Shown here: positions 53,267 through 62,503 of the stretch, one piece after another
Layout: every line of letters starts with the position of its first letter
Position numbering within the stretch: position 1 is the first letter of the stretch
NCBI GenBank assembly: GCA_964625575.1
Contig: CAZVBQ010000001.1
Location: forward strand, 248,001 to 312,000
Direction: 5' to 3'
From: UTCHB3 sp964625575
GTDB taxonomy: Bacteria; Bacteroidota; Ignavibacteria; Ignavibacteriales; Ignavibacteriaceae
Length of the DNA: 64,000 nucleotides
Program-made: the position numbers and the translations under genes
Notes under the pieces: model-generated
The model's database searches: none
The model's input: only the letters and a program-made list of their open reading frames with translations
Told to the model about the DNA's origin: nothing

Positions 53267-54189
53267 TAATTGATCTTCCGGTTAAGAACAGAATTTATGA
53301 TGAATTCAGGGGACAGGTTCTCCCCCTTTTTTAACGGCATGATCCTCTTGTCTCCCCTTATCCAGGTTAACTGCCGCTTGGCATAACGACGCGTGTTTCG
53401 CTTGATAAGTTCGACACATCTATCGATGGAGATATCACCACAAATATAGCTAATCATCTCCTTATAACCTACTGTATTCAGCGAATTGAGTGCCGGATCG
53501 TACCCCATTTGAAGCAACTTTGCCGTCTCATCCTCAAGTCCAAGCTCAAGCATCTTATCCACCCGTTTTTCGATCGAATTATAAAGCTCAGCCCTGTCAC
53601 CTTCGATCCAAAACTGATGGAAAATAACATCTTCGTTTCGCGATTGGGCGAGGTGGTGCTTCCAGATCGGTTCACCGGTGGTTTCCAGCACTTCAAGTGC
53701 CCTGATCACTCTTTTCCAGTGTCCCGGGGTCATTTTCGCCGAGCTAATAGGGTCTTTCTCCTGAAGTATCGCGAAAAGTTTCTCGTTTCCCTCCCTCTCC
53801 CTTAATTGCCGGAGTTCTTCTCTGAGTGCTTCGTTCTTTGAAGGGCCCTCGAACAATCCGTCAACCAATGCTTTTATGTAAAGTCCCGAGCCACCCGCCA
53901 CAACCGGTATTTTCCCCGCGGCATGCAAACGGGCCATCACATCACCGGCTTCCTTCTCAAACATGGAGATATTGTACTCTTCGTCGGGAAATCTGATATC
54001 GATAAAATGGTGGGGTACGGCCGCGAGCTGAGATTTGTCAGGTTTCGCGGTGCCAATGTCAAGATAACGGAATACCTGCCTGCTATCGGCCGAGATGATC
54101 TCGCTACCGAGCAACGCCGCCACTTCTATCGCGAGCGCGGTCTTTCCGCTCGCGGTGGGACCCGTAATTACAATTACTTCTTTTTCCAT
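53266..54189 (-). CDS. miaA: tRNA dimethylallyltransferase
   Basis: 307 aa. It transfers a dimethylallyl group from DMAPP to A37 of tRNAs that read UNN codons. The P-loop GPTASGKTALA is followed by ISADSRQVFRYLDIGTAKP and VAGGSGLYIKALVDGLF, and the RRYAKRQLTW motif is near the C-terminus. Length is normal. It overlaps pcm upstream by 16 nt and the AtuA-like gene downstream by 1 nt. Confidence 0.95.
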   Translation of the reverse strand: MEKEVIVITGPTASGKTALAIEVAALLGSEIISADSRQVFRYLDIGTAKPDKSQLAAVPHHFIDIRFPDEEYNISMFEKEAGDVMARLHAAGKIPVVAGGSGLYIKALVDGLFEGPSKNEALREELRQLREREGNEKLFAILQEKDPISSAKMTPGHWKRVIRALEVLETTGEPIWKHHLAQSRNEDVIFHQFWIEGDRAELYNSIEKRVDKMLELGLEDETAKLLQMGYDPALNSLNTVGYKEMISYICGDISIDRCVELIKRNTRRYAKRQLTWIRGDKRIMPLKKGENLSPEFIINSVLNRKIN

Positions 54190-54815
54190 CCTTCTTTTCC
54201 AAGAAGGGGCACAAAGGCGAAATGAGGAATCTCTTCAGATGTGTAGTCGCTCTCCCCGGTTCTCTGAATGATCTTCATTTTCTGTGATTCTTTCTCACCC
54301 ACGGGTATTATCAGTCTGCCGCCAACCGCGAGCTGTTTCTTTAGCGGTTCCGGAACTGACGGTGAACCGGCAGTGACAAGTATGGCATCATAAGGGGCAT
54401 ATTCGTTCCATCCGATGGAACCATCACCCCAACGGGTGTAAACGGGGTAACCAAGCCGGTCAAACCTGTCCCGTGCAACGATGTGAAGATCATACTCCCT
54501 TTCTATCGAAAAGACCTTCGCCCCCATTGTCGAGAGTATTGCTGCCTGAAAACCGGAACCAGTGCCCACTTCAAGCACTTTGTCACCTTTACGTACTTTT
54601 GCCGCCTGAGTCATGAAAGCCACTGTTGTGGGTTGTGAGATGGTCTGGCCGTAGCCAATATGGAGGGCAGTGTCTTCATACGCGAAATGTGCCATTGCTT
54701 CCGGAATGAAGCGATGTCTTTCACATTTAAGGAAAGCATCAAGAACTGCTTTATCTGTTATTCCGTTTTCGGAGAGCTTTAGTACGAGGTTTCTTTTTGC
54801 CGAAGCGTACATCAC
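54174..54815 (-). CDS. pcm: Protein-L-isoaspartate O-methyltransferase
   Basis: 213 aa. It repairs L-isoaspartyl residues in aged proteins using S-adenosylmethionine. The family marks are GYGQTISQPTTVAFMTQA, the SAM-binding VLEVGTGSGFQAAIL and the AILVTAGSPSVPEPLKKQL stretch. First protein gene downstream of tRNA-Cys, overlapping miaA by 16 nt. Start ATG 54815 is the first in frame; nothing indicates a signal peptide, so it is cytoplasmic. Confidence 0.94.
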   Translation of the reverse strand: MMYASAKRNLVLKLSENGITDKAVLDAFLKCERHRFIPEAMAHFAYEDTALHIGYGQTISQPTTVAFMTQAAKVRKGDKVLEVGTGSGFQAAILSTMGAKVFSIEREYDLHIVARDRFDRLGYPVYTRWGDGSIGWNEYAPYDAILVTAGSPSVPEPLKKQLAVGGRLIIPVGEKESQKMKIIQRTGESDYTSEEIPHFAFVPLLGKEGWKKK

Positions 54816-54851
54816 TGATATTTTCAGGTTTGATCAGAAATAAAATAAAAA

Positions 54852-54922
54852 AGCTGCCAAAAAAGTCGTCAATTAATCCAGGCTATAAAGAACCATAATT
54901 GAGAACAACTTTTCTGACAGCT
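54852..54922 (-). terminator. Long terminator hairpin after tRNA-Cys
   Basis: The arms 54852-54866 and 54908-54922 match at 13 of 15 positions, and an inner tcaatta/taattga pair extends the hairpin. On the minus strand it is followed by a T-rich run. It begins 4 nt after the encoded CCA of tRNA-Cys. Confidence 0.72.
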
Positions 54923-54925
54923 CCT

Positions 54926-55002
54926 TGGAGGCGCCGGTCGGATTCGAACCGACGAATAAAGGTTTTGCAGACCTTCCCCTTAAGCCACTTGGGTACAGCG
55001 CC
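54926..55002 (-). tRNA. tRNA-Cys (anticodon GCA), CCA encoded
   Basis: The acceptor arms GGCGCTG and CGGCGCC pair. The anticodon stem AAGGT/ACCTT encloses CTGCAAA, which gives anticodon GCA. The T arm is CGGTTCGAATCCG. The discriminator is U73, as usual for tRNA-Cys, and is followed by an encoded CCA (54928-54926). The body without CCA is 54929-55002. Confidence 0.96.
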
Positions 55003-55023
55003 ATAAAGAAACACCCTTAAACT

Positions 55024-55050
55024 AAAAAATCCACTCGCGTGGATTTTTTA
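55024..55050. terminator. Terminator between tRNA-Gly and tRNA-Cys
   Basis: Perfect 11-bp stem (aaaaaatccac at 55024-55034, gtggatttttt at 55039-55049) with a 4-nt loop. It could work in both directions. Confidence 0.85.
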
Positions 55051-55055
55051 TTTAG

Positions 55056-55128
<73 letters not shown>

Positions 55129-55210
55129 AGAACATCAATAATTTGGTCTACAAATATAGGTATAATCCCGATTTCATGCAAGCCTTCCGCAAAATTTTTT
55201 TTCTTTTTCT

Positions 55211-57544
55211 CTATTTGCGCTTTCTTTTTGCCGGTTCCTTCTTCGATGCTTCATCAATATATTGAAGTGCTTCTTCAAAGGTGATCTCTTTCGGCTCCTT
55301 CCCTTTTGGGATCTTCGCGTTCACTTTGCCATTTGTTATGTAGGGACCGAATCGTCCGTTCAACACCTTTACTGAAGGATCTTCAATGAAACTCTTGATG
55401 TTTCTGGCGGCTTCAGCATCGTTCTTGGCATTTATCAGTTCGATACATTCTTCTTCGGTGATGTTTAACGGATCGATGTTTTTGGGGATCGAATAGAACT
55501 TCGACATGTGCTTCACGTACGGTCCGAATCTTCCTTCCGCGACTACCAATTCATGTCCTTCATATTCACCGGCTATTCTTGGTAGCCTGAAGAGGTCGAG
55601 CGCCTCTTCCAAACTAAGCGTGTCGATCCGCTGCCCTTTCTTAAGGGAGGCGAGTTTCGGTTTTACTTCGGGATCATCCGGATTGTAGATCTGAGCAACA
55701 GGTCCGTATTTCGCCATTCTTACAATTACATCAAGCCCTGACGCGGGATCTTTCCCAAGTTCCCTGCTACCGGTTGCCCTTTCGCTGGTGGCAATGGTAT
55801 CATTTACGGTTTTATGGAATGGCTGATAGAATTTCTTAAGCATTTCAGCCCGCTCCATCTCACCTTTGGCTATGTCATCAAGCTGTTTTTCGATCTTGGC
55901 TGTGAATTTGAAGTCAAGAATGTTCGGGAAATATTTCACCAGAAAATCATTCACGATGAAGGCGATGTCAGTAGGGAAAAGTTTTCCTTTGTCCGCTCCG
56001 GTGATCTCGGTCTTTTCCTCCGTTGATATCCGGCCCGAATCGTTCAGGGTTAACTTCAAGTAATTACGCGACTTACCCTCTCTCTCCTCTTTTACGACAT
56101 AACCCCTGTCCTGAATCGTGGAAATGATCGGGGCATAGGTTGAAGGTCTACCGATACCAAGTTCCTCAAGTTTTTTTACGAGTGCCGCCTCAGTGTAACG
56201 TGCTGATGGGCGCGTGAATCTCTGTGTGGCGGTGATCTCTTTCATCTTCAAAGGCTGACCCACCGCGAGGGGTGGAAGTATAGCCACAGCTTCTTCATCT
56301 GTCTCTTCATCATCCCTCGACTCAATATAGAGTTTTAGGAATCCGTCAAAGAGTATCACTTCGCCCGTGGCGATAAACTTGTGCGGCGAAGTGGAAACAG
56401 CTATATCAACAGTGGTTTTTTCGATACGGGCATCACTCATTTGAGAAGCAAGCGCTCTTTTCCATATCAGATCGTAAAGTACCGCCTCATCCCTCGAGAG
56501 GGTTGATATCTTTCTGTTATTGAAGTATGTGGGCCTGATCGCCTCGTGAGCTTCCTGGGCGTTGGCAGATTTTGTTTTATACTTTCTGAAGTGGTGGTAA
56601 TCACTCCCAAAATTCTCAGTGATCGTCTCCTTTGCACTCGCGAGAGCAAAATCGGAAAGATTAACCGAATCGGTTCTCATGTAGGTAATGTGGCCTGCCT
56701 CGTAAAGGTTTTGAGCGATCCTCATCGTTTTCGAAACAGAGAACCTCAATTTCCGGGCGGCTTCCTGCTGCAGCGTGGATGTGGTGAAAGGAGGAGCTGG
56801 CGATTTTTTCAACTCCTTCTTCTCAAGATCGGAAACTGAAAATGTCGCGCCAATGCAATCTTTTAAGAAGCCTGTTGCAGACGGCTCATCATCGAACTTC
56901 TTGTCGAGGTCTGCCCTGAGAAGCACTTCCTTCTTGTTCCCCGATTCAACTCTGAAAATTCCGGAGACGTTAAAATAGTCCCGGGAGACGAAATCGATTA
57001 TCTCCTTCTCCCTCTCAACTATCAATCTAACTGCCACAGACTGCACCCTGCCGGCCGAGAGCGAAGGTCTGACTTTTTTCCAGAGAACGGGTGAGAGTTC
57101 GAAACCCACGAGCCTGTCGAGTATCCTTCGCGACTGCTGCGCGTCAACAAGATTATCATCAATAGTCCGGGGGTTTTGTACCGCTTCAAGTATCGCTGGC
57201 TTGGTAATCTCATGAAAAACTATTCGCTTGATCTTCGAAGAAGGGATGTGCAGCGCCTCTTTCAGGTGCCATGATATGGCTTCACCTTCGCGGTCCTCGT
57301 CAGTGGCAAGCCACACTGTTTCAGCCTCGGCTGCCATCTTTTTAAGTTCTGTCACCTTCTTTTTCTTGTCAGCCGGCACTTCATATTTAGGCATGAAATC
57401 ATTCGCGGTATCAATACCCATATCCTTTTTTGCAAGGTCTCTGATGTGACCGTAACTCGAGGTCACGGTGAAATCTTTTCCCAGAAATTTTTCGATTGTG
57501 GATGCTTTAGCAGGAGATTCTACAATTACCAGGTTCTTTATCAT
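55211..57544 (-). CDS. topA: DNA topoisomerase I
   Basis: A 777-aa type IA topoisomerase that relaxes negative supercoils. The Toprim domain (LVIVESPAKASTIEKFLG, ATDEDREGEAISWHL) is followed by the DNA-binding core with the catalytic Tyr in ITYMRTDSVNLS and PSTYAPIISTIQDRGYV. The C-terminal 200 residues hold repeated Topo-C modules without zinc cysteines (MAKYGPVAQIYN, GRFGPYVKHMSKF, GRFGPYITNGKV), as in other Bacteroidota, and a Lys/Arg-rich tail. Length is normal, and the gene is upstream of the two tRNA genes in the same orientation. Confidence 0.96.
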   Translation of the reverse strand: MIKNLVIVESPAKASTIEKFLGKDFTVTSSYGHIRDLAKKDMGIDTANDFMPKYEVPADKKKKVTELKKMAAEAETVWLATDEDREGEAISWHLKEALHIPSSKIKRIVFHEITKPAILEAVQNPRTIDDNLVDAQQSRRILDRLVGFELSPVLWKKVRPSLSAGRVQSVAVRLIVEREKEIIDFVSRDYFNVSGIFRVESGNKKEVLLRADLDKKFDDEPSATGFLKDCIGATFSVSDLEKKELKKSPAPPFTTSTLQQEAARKLRFSVSKTMRIAQNLYEAGHITYMRTDSVNLSDFALASAKETITENFGSDYHHFRKYKTKSANAQEAHEAIRPTYFNNRKISTLSRDEAVLYDLIWKRALASQMSDARIEKTTVDIAVSTSPHKFIATGEVILFDGFLKLYIESRDDEETDEEAVAILPPLAVGQPLKMKEITATQRFTRPSARYTEAALVKKLEELGIGRPSTYAPIISTIQDRGYVVKEEREGKSRNYLKLTLNDSGRISTEEKTEITGADKGKLFPTDIAFIVNDFLVKYFPNILDFKFTAKIEKQLDDIAKGEMERAEMLKKFYQPFHKTVNDTIATSERATGSRELGKDPASGLDVIVRMAKYGPVAQIYNPDDPEVKPKLASLKKGQRIDTLSLEEALDLFRLPRIAGEYEGHELVVAEGRFGPYVKHMSKFYSIPKNIDPLNITEEECIELINAKNDAEAARNIKSFIEDPSVKVLNGRFGPYITNGKVNAKIPKGKEPKEITFEEALQYIDEASKKEPAKRKRK

Positions 57545-57657
57545 TGTTCCGGTTCGGTTGAAATTTTTCGTCTAATCTTTATTTACATATAATGTGTAAA
57601 GAGAATTTTTATAAAAGAAGTTGCAAAAGAATGAAATTTTTCAACTTTCAGCAAGAC

Positions 57658-58584
57658 TCAACAGTTAATAAATTCGCAATCCTCATTACAATAGCCAATT
57701 TCTATGGTATCGTGCGATACTCCAAAATTTCTCGCCACTTCCCTCGCGGCAGTTCTGATGCGCAGTGTTTCTTCCCTGCCAAGTTCTTCCTTTACAACAA
57801 GATGCACCGACATGATGTTGTAACTTCCGTCCATCGACCAGATGTGGAGATCATGTAAAGATTCAACCCCTTTGATTGAGCCGAGCTTCTTTACAAGTTT
57901 TTCTTCATCGAGCCCTGTCGGGATGCCTTGAAGGAAAATCTTCGTAAAACTGCCCAGATTCATAGCAGCATTGTACAAAATATAGACCGAGATCAGAAGC
58001 GAGAGAAGCGGATCTATCCAGGTGAATCCGGTAAAATAGATTATTACCGACCCTGCAATTACTGCAACCCATCCCAGCACGTCTTCAAGGAGGTGCAGCC
58101 TGACAGCCTTGGCGTTCGCTTTGTCTTCCCCCTTCAGTTTGAAAAACGCTGCTCCATTTGCTGCCACCCCGAGAATCGCGATGAGAAACATTCCGGCGGA
58201 GTTAACCTCGCCCGGCTGGAGCAACCGGTTAACCGCTCCATAGATAATGAACAGGCTTCCGGTAAGCAGGATAATGGTGCTTAGCAGCCCCGCGAGGAGC
58301 GATACGCGTTTATAACCATAACTGAAATTTCTGTCACGCTTCTTAAGGGAAACCTTTTCGAGAACGAAAGAAAGCCCGATTGCCGCAGTATCTCCCAGAT
58401 CATGGAAAGCATCCGACAAGATCGCGTAAGAGTTTGTCAGAATACCACCCGCGATCTCTATGACAGCGAATATAAGGTTAAGCCAGAATGCCGACTGTAT
58501 TCCTTCCGATACACCTCCATCACCTACATGATCGTGATGGTGATGGTAGTGGTGCCCGTGTGAATGTGAATGGTGATGATTCAT
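57658..58584 (-). CDS. Cation diffusion facilitator metal exporter
   Basis: 308 aa, six membrane helices. The first 20 residues are a His-rich stretch (nine or more His). Transport-site residues are visible in helix 2 (SDAFHDLGD) and helix 5 (HLLEDVLGW). A cytoplasmic ferredoxin-like domain follows. The family exports Zn2+, Co2+ or Cd2+ by proton antiport; the His-rich start favours zinc. The sequence ends with a Cys pair (GYCNEDCEFINC), which is unusual and may add metal binding. It overlaps the stop of the DUF5916 gene by 1 nt. Confidence 0.93.
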   Translation of the reverse strand: MNHHHSHSHGHHYHHHHDHVGDGGVSEGIQSAFWLNLIFAVIEIAGGILTNSYAILSDAFHDLGDTAAIGLSFVLEKVSLKKRDRNFSYGYKRVSLLAGLLSTIILLTGSLFIIYGAVNRLLQPGEVNSAGMFLIAILGVAANGAAFFKLKGEDKANAKAVRLHLLEDVLGWVAVIAGSVIIYFTGFTWIDPLLSLLISVYILYNAAMNLGSFTKIFLQGIPTGLDEEKLVKKLGSIKGVESLHDLHIWSMDGSYNIMSVHLVVKEELGREETLRIRTAAREVARNFGVSHDTIEIGYCNEDCEFINC

Positions 58585-60731
58585 CAGATTATAAACATCC
58601 AGGAAACTTTTAGAATAACCACAAGATCCCTTGATCTCAGTCCACCTGAGGTTTCAAGTATCTTGTTAACAACCAAATAAATATCACTACCCGGTGATGG
58701 TTTGTAATTAACTTTAAAATTGAAATTCAGCTCTTCAAGTTCATTATTCCACTGTACAAGTAAAAATGAGGCAGTGTTCACATTCAACGTATACTTGAAT
58801 CTTGAATAGATCTCATTCGTCTGAAATGTAGAGTTATCGAGCGAAATATCGTTATAGCGGTAACCGATGGTCAACCCAAAATTACCGGAGTATGCAATAT
58901 TCGCAACCCCCTCAACCTCAAATCTTTTCCCGCCGTAAAAATCTCCATAAGCAGCCTCGATCTCACCATAAACGGGACGGCTGTAACTCGTTATGAACTC
59001 TGCTGCCAAAAGGTTACTGTGATAGTCGCCTTTTCTGATCAAGGTGTTTTTGAAGATCGTGAAATCCTCTTGTGGACTGTCAAATTCTTTCCGGTAGTAG
59101 AAGTTCAGCTTGTCACTTGATTCAAACACTATTCCCAATGGTGACATCACATATTGATATGAAACAACCCTCCCTCCCGGTTCGTGGAACAGTTCAAAAT
59201 CCACAGGCACGAAAGAAATCCTCCGCATCCATCCATTATTCAACCTGGGTGAGACCGATCCCGCGAGAGTAAATTCATTTCCGCCCGATCGCGATACAAA
59301 TCCTGTACCGGGCCTGAAGTTCAATCCTGTAAAACCGTATGAAGTTGAAAGATTTATCAGATCATTCGGATATTCAACCCCGATTCCACCTGCCAGTTTG
59401 TCACCACTGTTTGATCCCTCAAATGTGCCCGCGATCTTTGATGTTATCAGTAAATTCTTGTCACCAAGAAAATTATTGAAGTTAAATCCGAGATCAACTC
59501 CGGCAAGCCTGTTGAATCCTTCTACCGACTGCACGTTACTAAAAATGAAACCTGCGTATGAATTGTCAAGTATACGGTACTTCGCCCTTGAAACCAGATA
59601 GTTGGTAGTGCTCTTCTTTGCCGTTCCTTCGGTCTGCACGGAAAGTATTCCGGCTTCCAATCTCCCCGTGGAACCTGTTAGTTTCAGGCCTCCGACTATT
59701 GGAATTCCCACTCCCCTGTCTATACCTATAACCCGTGAGTAATATGCGGTGTTGTCACTCGCGAGATCAAATGAAAATAATTTGTTCCCTTCAAGGAAGA
59801 AGTCCCTTTTCTCAGGCAGAAACAAAGGAAACCGGGTAAGATTTATCTCTGATATATCGGTCTCGACTTGCGCAAAATCAGTGTTTATGGTCAGATCCAT
59901 GTTAAAGGCGTCGGAAATACCATATTTAACGTCAAGACCGGCTTTAAATTTTGAGTCCTTTACCTTGTTGATATCCTCTATACCGCCATTCACGAAAGGC
60001 ACCACATAGACGGGATTTCCCCGTTTGATTCCTTTAATTCCTGTCAATCTTCCGGCCCGGGTGAGATCGAAAAAATTTCCGTTCGCCACGGCGCCAGACC
60101 ATATCACATCCTGATTTATTCTTCTTATCCCCCGGAGAAAATTAATGCCCCACATCTGTTCAGGCGACTCAGGGAATTTAAGCGAGGCAAATGGTATCCT
60201 GATCTCAGCAGTCCAGCCTTCAGGCCCTGTCGAGGAAGCGACATCCCAGATCATGTCCCAGTCCTCATTGAACTCCTCATAACTTCTCCCTGCCACAAGC
60301 GCGTCATTCTTCACTCCAAGCGGATTTGTAGCCAGCCAGTACGCGTTACGCTCATCGCCGAATGTATCTATTATCAATTTCACGTTATCATCACCGGAAG
60401 TGTAGCCATCATATTTCATTTCACGGGCTATTATATTATCCGGTTCAGGATCGTAACATGTGAAGAGAATATAGAGATCATCTTCCGTGTAAGCCACCCT
60501 CACAACAGTGCTGAAGGCGGGGCTATTCCCCGGATCGGGATCAAGCTGAAGGAAGCTCGAGTCACCGGGAATCGACTTCCAAACTCCGTCATCCCCAATA
60601 CCGTCAACCACAGGCGCGGTATTAATATGCACCGCGTTGATCACTTTTTTGCTTTGCTGCGCGCGCGTCACAGGTATTGACAAAACAAGCGAAAATATTA
60701 TCAGGATTAATTGCCGGGCAGGTATGCGCAT
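58584..60731 (-). CDS. DUF5916 outer-membrane protein with family-9-like binding domain
   Basis: 715 aa with a signal peptide (about 1-24, VTRAQQ). Residues 30-230 resemble a carbohydrate-binding family 9 fold (APVVDGIGDDGVWKSIPG, then EDDLYILFTCYDPEPD, and AYWLATNPLGVKNDAL). The remaining 480 residues form the DUF5916 region with alternating beta strands ending in an aromatic/hydrophobic strand (VVILKVSWMFII), as in outer-membrane barrels. Role unknown; members often accompany exported peptidases or transport systems. Co-oriented with the CDF exporter (1-nt overlap). Confidence 0.86.
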   Translation of the reverse strand: MRIPARQLILIIFSLVLSIPVTRAQQSKKVINAVHINTAPVVDGIGDDGVWKSIPGDSSFLQLDPDPGNSPAFSTVVRVAYTEDDLYILFTCYDPEPDNIIAREMKYDGYTSGDDNVKLIIDTFGDERNAYWLATNPLGVKNDALVAGRSYEEFNEDWDMIWDVASSTGPEGWTAEIRIPFASLKFPESPEQMWGINFLRGIRRINQDVIWSGAVANGNFFDLTRAGRLTGIKGIKRGNPVYVVPFVNGGIEDINKVKDSKFKAGLDVKYGISDAFNMDLTINTDFAQVETDISEINLTRFPLFLPEKRDFFLEGNKLFSFDLASDNTAYYSRVIGIDRGVGIPIVGGLKLTGSTGRLEAGILSVQTEGTAKKSTTNYLVSRAKYRILDNSYAGFIFSNVQSVEGFNRLAGVDLGFNFNNFLGDKNLLITSKIAGTFEGSNSGDKLAGGIGVEYPNDLINLSTSYGFTGLNFRPGTGFVSRSGGNEFTLAGSVSPRLNNGWMRRISFVPVDFELFHEPGGRVVSYQYVMSPLGIVFESSDKLNFYYRKEFDSPQEDFTIFKNTLIRKGDYHSNLLAAEFITSYSRPVYGEIEAAYGDFYGGKRFEVEGVANIAYSGNFGLTIGYRYNDISLDNSTFQTNEIYSRFKYTLNVNTASFLLVQWNNELEELNFNFKVNYKPSPGSDIYLVVNKILETSGGLRSRDLVVILKVSWMFII

Positions 60732-60815
60732 AAATCTATTTTAATGAAAAGAGTTCGCTGAATCTGATAAAAACTGTTTTAAGAGTTACAAAAATAGATT
60801 ATTTTACTCATTGGT

Positions 60816-62450
60816 ATGAAAATAGTTTTTAGTCCGGCAGCACTTATGCCTGAAGATCTATGTGAAGCTCTTGCCCCGGGTGGCTCTGTTTCGATCATCC
60901 CACGAAACGACCTTCACAGGGAAGTGGCGCGCCTCACCCCAGAGGCTATAGTTATCACCTCGAACTCGACCGATAGCGGGCACTTCCTCAAACTCCGGCA
61001 ACTTTCCCCTGGCTCATTTATTGTTATTGCCGGTGATTCTTACTACTCCGAGGAGACAACCGGGCTTTTCAACTCCGGACTGATCGATTTCTGCCTCGAT
61101 CCATCCGCGGCAGAAGATGATCTGCAAGATCTGAAGCGAGCTTTCTGGACACATATCTACAATATTAAAAAACGTGTACAGGCCGAGAATCTTACAGAGT
61201 ACTTTATCTCGCGCATGAAGTTTCTCCACCGGATATCCCTTAAGATATTAGAGAATAAATCATTGAACGAACTGCTGGATGAGATAATGATATCAGGAAG
61301 ATCTGTGCTGAACGCGGAGAAAAGCTCCTTCATGCTGTACAGCCCGGTTGACAACAAACTCCACTTCCATGTGCTGGCGGAAGCTGAAGAGGCACGGATC
61401 AAAGACCAGCCATTGGAGATCGGCACCGGAATCGCCGGATGGGTGGCGAAACACAGGGTTGCCCAACTTGTGGATGATTGTTACGGTGACTCCCGGTTTA
61501 ATCCTGCCTACGACAAAATGTCCGGTTTCCGGACCAAAAGCATGGTTTGCGCCCCGATCCTCAAAAATGATACACTGTATGGAGTTCTCTCTGTTATCAA
61601 CAAGAAAGACGGTACTCCGTTCGTTGTTGAAGATATCCAGCTAATAGAAACACTCGCCGGTCAATGCGCCGTGGCGATCGAGAACGCCCTGCTGCTAGAA
61701 ACAAAAGTAAAAAGTGAGGCACTTAAACAGGAGCTGGAAATGGCGCAGAAAATTCAGCAGCGCCTCCTGCCTGATGTTCTGCCATCATTCCCCGGGCTCG
61801 ATCTGGCCGCGAGCCTCATTCCTGCTGAAGAGGTCGGTGGAGACTATTACTCGATTAGAAAACTGAACGATGATCTATGCCTGCTTATGGTGGCGGATGT
61901 TTCCGGCAAGGGAATCCCGGCCGCCCTGCTTGTCTCCACACTTGACGCGACTCTTCATACCATGATCAAACTGGGAGGAAACCTCTCGGGCGCGGCGGCA
62001 ATAACAGATACAATGAACTCCGTGCTCTGTGAGACCACCACTTCCGAAAAGTTTGTGACTGCCTGGACCGGCATCATCGACTTGCGATCGATGAGGCTCC
62101 ACTGCGTAAATGCCGGGCATAACGACCCCATACTGCTAAAAGCCTCCACCGGAGAGGTTATAAGACTGAAACAGGGTGGGATATTCCTCGGTGTTCTTCC
62201 GGTTGCCTATAAGGAAGAATCAACCCTGCTGGAGCCCGGGGATGTTCTCGTTTTTTTCTCCGACGGAGTGATCGAAGCGATGGATAGCGATTTGAATATT
62301 TACTCCGACAACCGGCTTGTTAAAATTGTCTCAGAATCCAAAGATCTCACAGCGACTGAAATGAAAGACCGCATTATCGGGGATGTGAAACTTCACGCGA
62401 AAGGTACTAAACAGAGTGATGATATAACCCTCTGTGTTGTGAAGGCCTGA
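60816..62450 (+). CDS. GAF-SpoIIE protein phosphatase (RsbU-like)
   Basis: 544 aa, cytoplasmic. The first 120 residues look like a degenerate receiver-type alpha/beta domain (VITSNSTDSGHFLKLRQLSP). A GAF domain (about 150-300) and a coiled-coil linker follow. The PP2C-type SpoIIE phosphatase domain (about 330-544) has metal-binding acids in AEEVGGDYYS, VADVSGKGIPAALL, NAGHNDPILL, FFSDGVIEA and KQSDDITLCVVK. The family dephosphorylates anti-anti-sigma factors in partner-switching systems; no STAS or RsbW gene is in the window. Divergent from the DUF5916 gene, with a short shared upstream region. Confidence 0.92.
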   Translation: MKIVFSPAALMPEDLCEALAPGGSVSIIPRNDLHREVARLTPEAIVITSNSTDSGHFLKLRQLSPGSFIVIAGDSYYSEETTGLFNSGLIDFCLDPSAAEDDLQDLKRAFWTHIYNIKKRVQAENLTEYFISRMKFLHRISLKILENKSLNELLDEIMISGRSVLNAEKSSFMLYSPVDNKLHFHVLAEAEEARIKDQPLEIGTGIAGWVAKHRVAQLVDDCYGDSRFNPAYDKMSGFRTKSMVCAPILKNDTLYGVLSVINKKDGTPFVVEDIQLIETLAGQCAVAIENALLLETKVKSEALKQELEMAQKIQQRLLPDVLPSFPGLDLAASLIPAEEVGGDYYSIRKLNDDLCLLMVADVSGKGIPAALLVSTLDATLHTMIKLGGNLSGAAAITDTMNSVLCETTTSEKFVTAWTGIIDLRSMRLHCVNAGHNDPILLKASTGEVIRLKQGGIFLGVLPVAYKEESTLLEPGDVLVFFSDGVIEAMDSDLNIYSDNRLVKIVSESKDLTATEMKDRIIGDVKLHAKGTKQSDDITLCVVKA

Positions 62451-62503
62451 TAATTATAAACGTTTAATTTAGTATGTTTCAAGGTTTGAATTAAACTTTT
62501 CTG

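Noticed and set aside
57592..57858. Plus-strand frame of 88 codons beside topA.
   Set aside because: It lies mostly antisense to the CDF exporter, lacks a ribosome-binding site and has no protein-like pattern.
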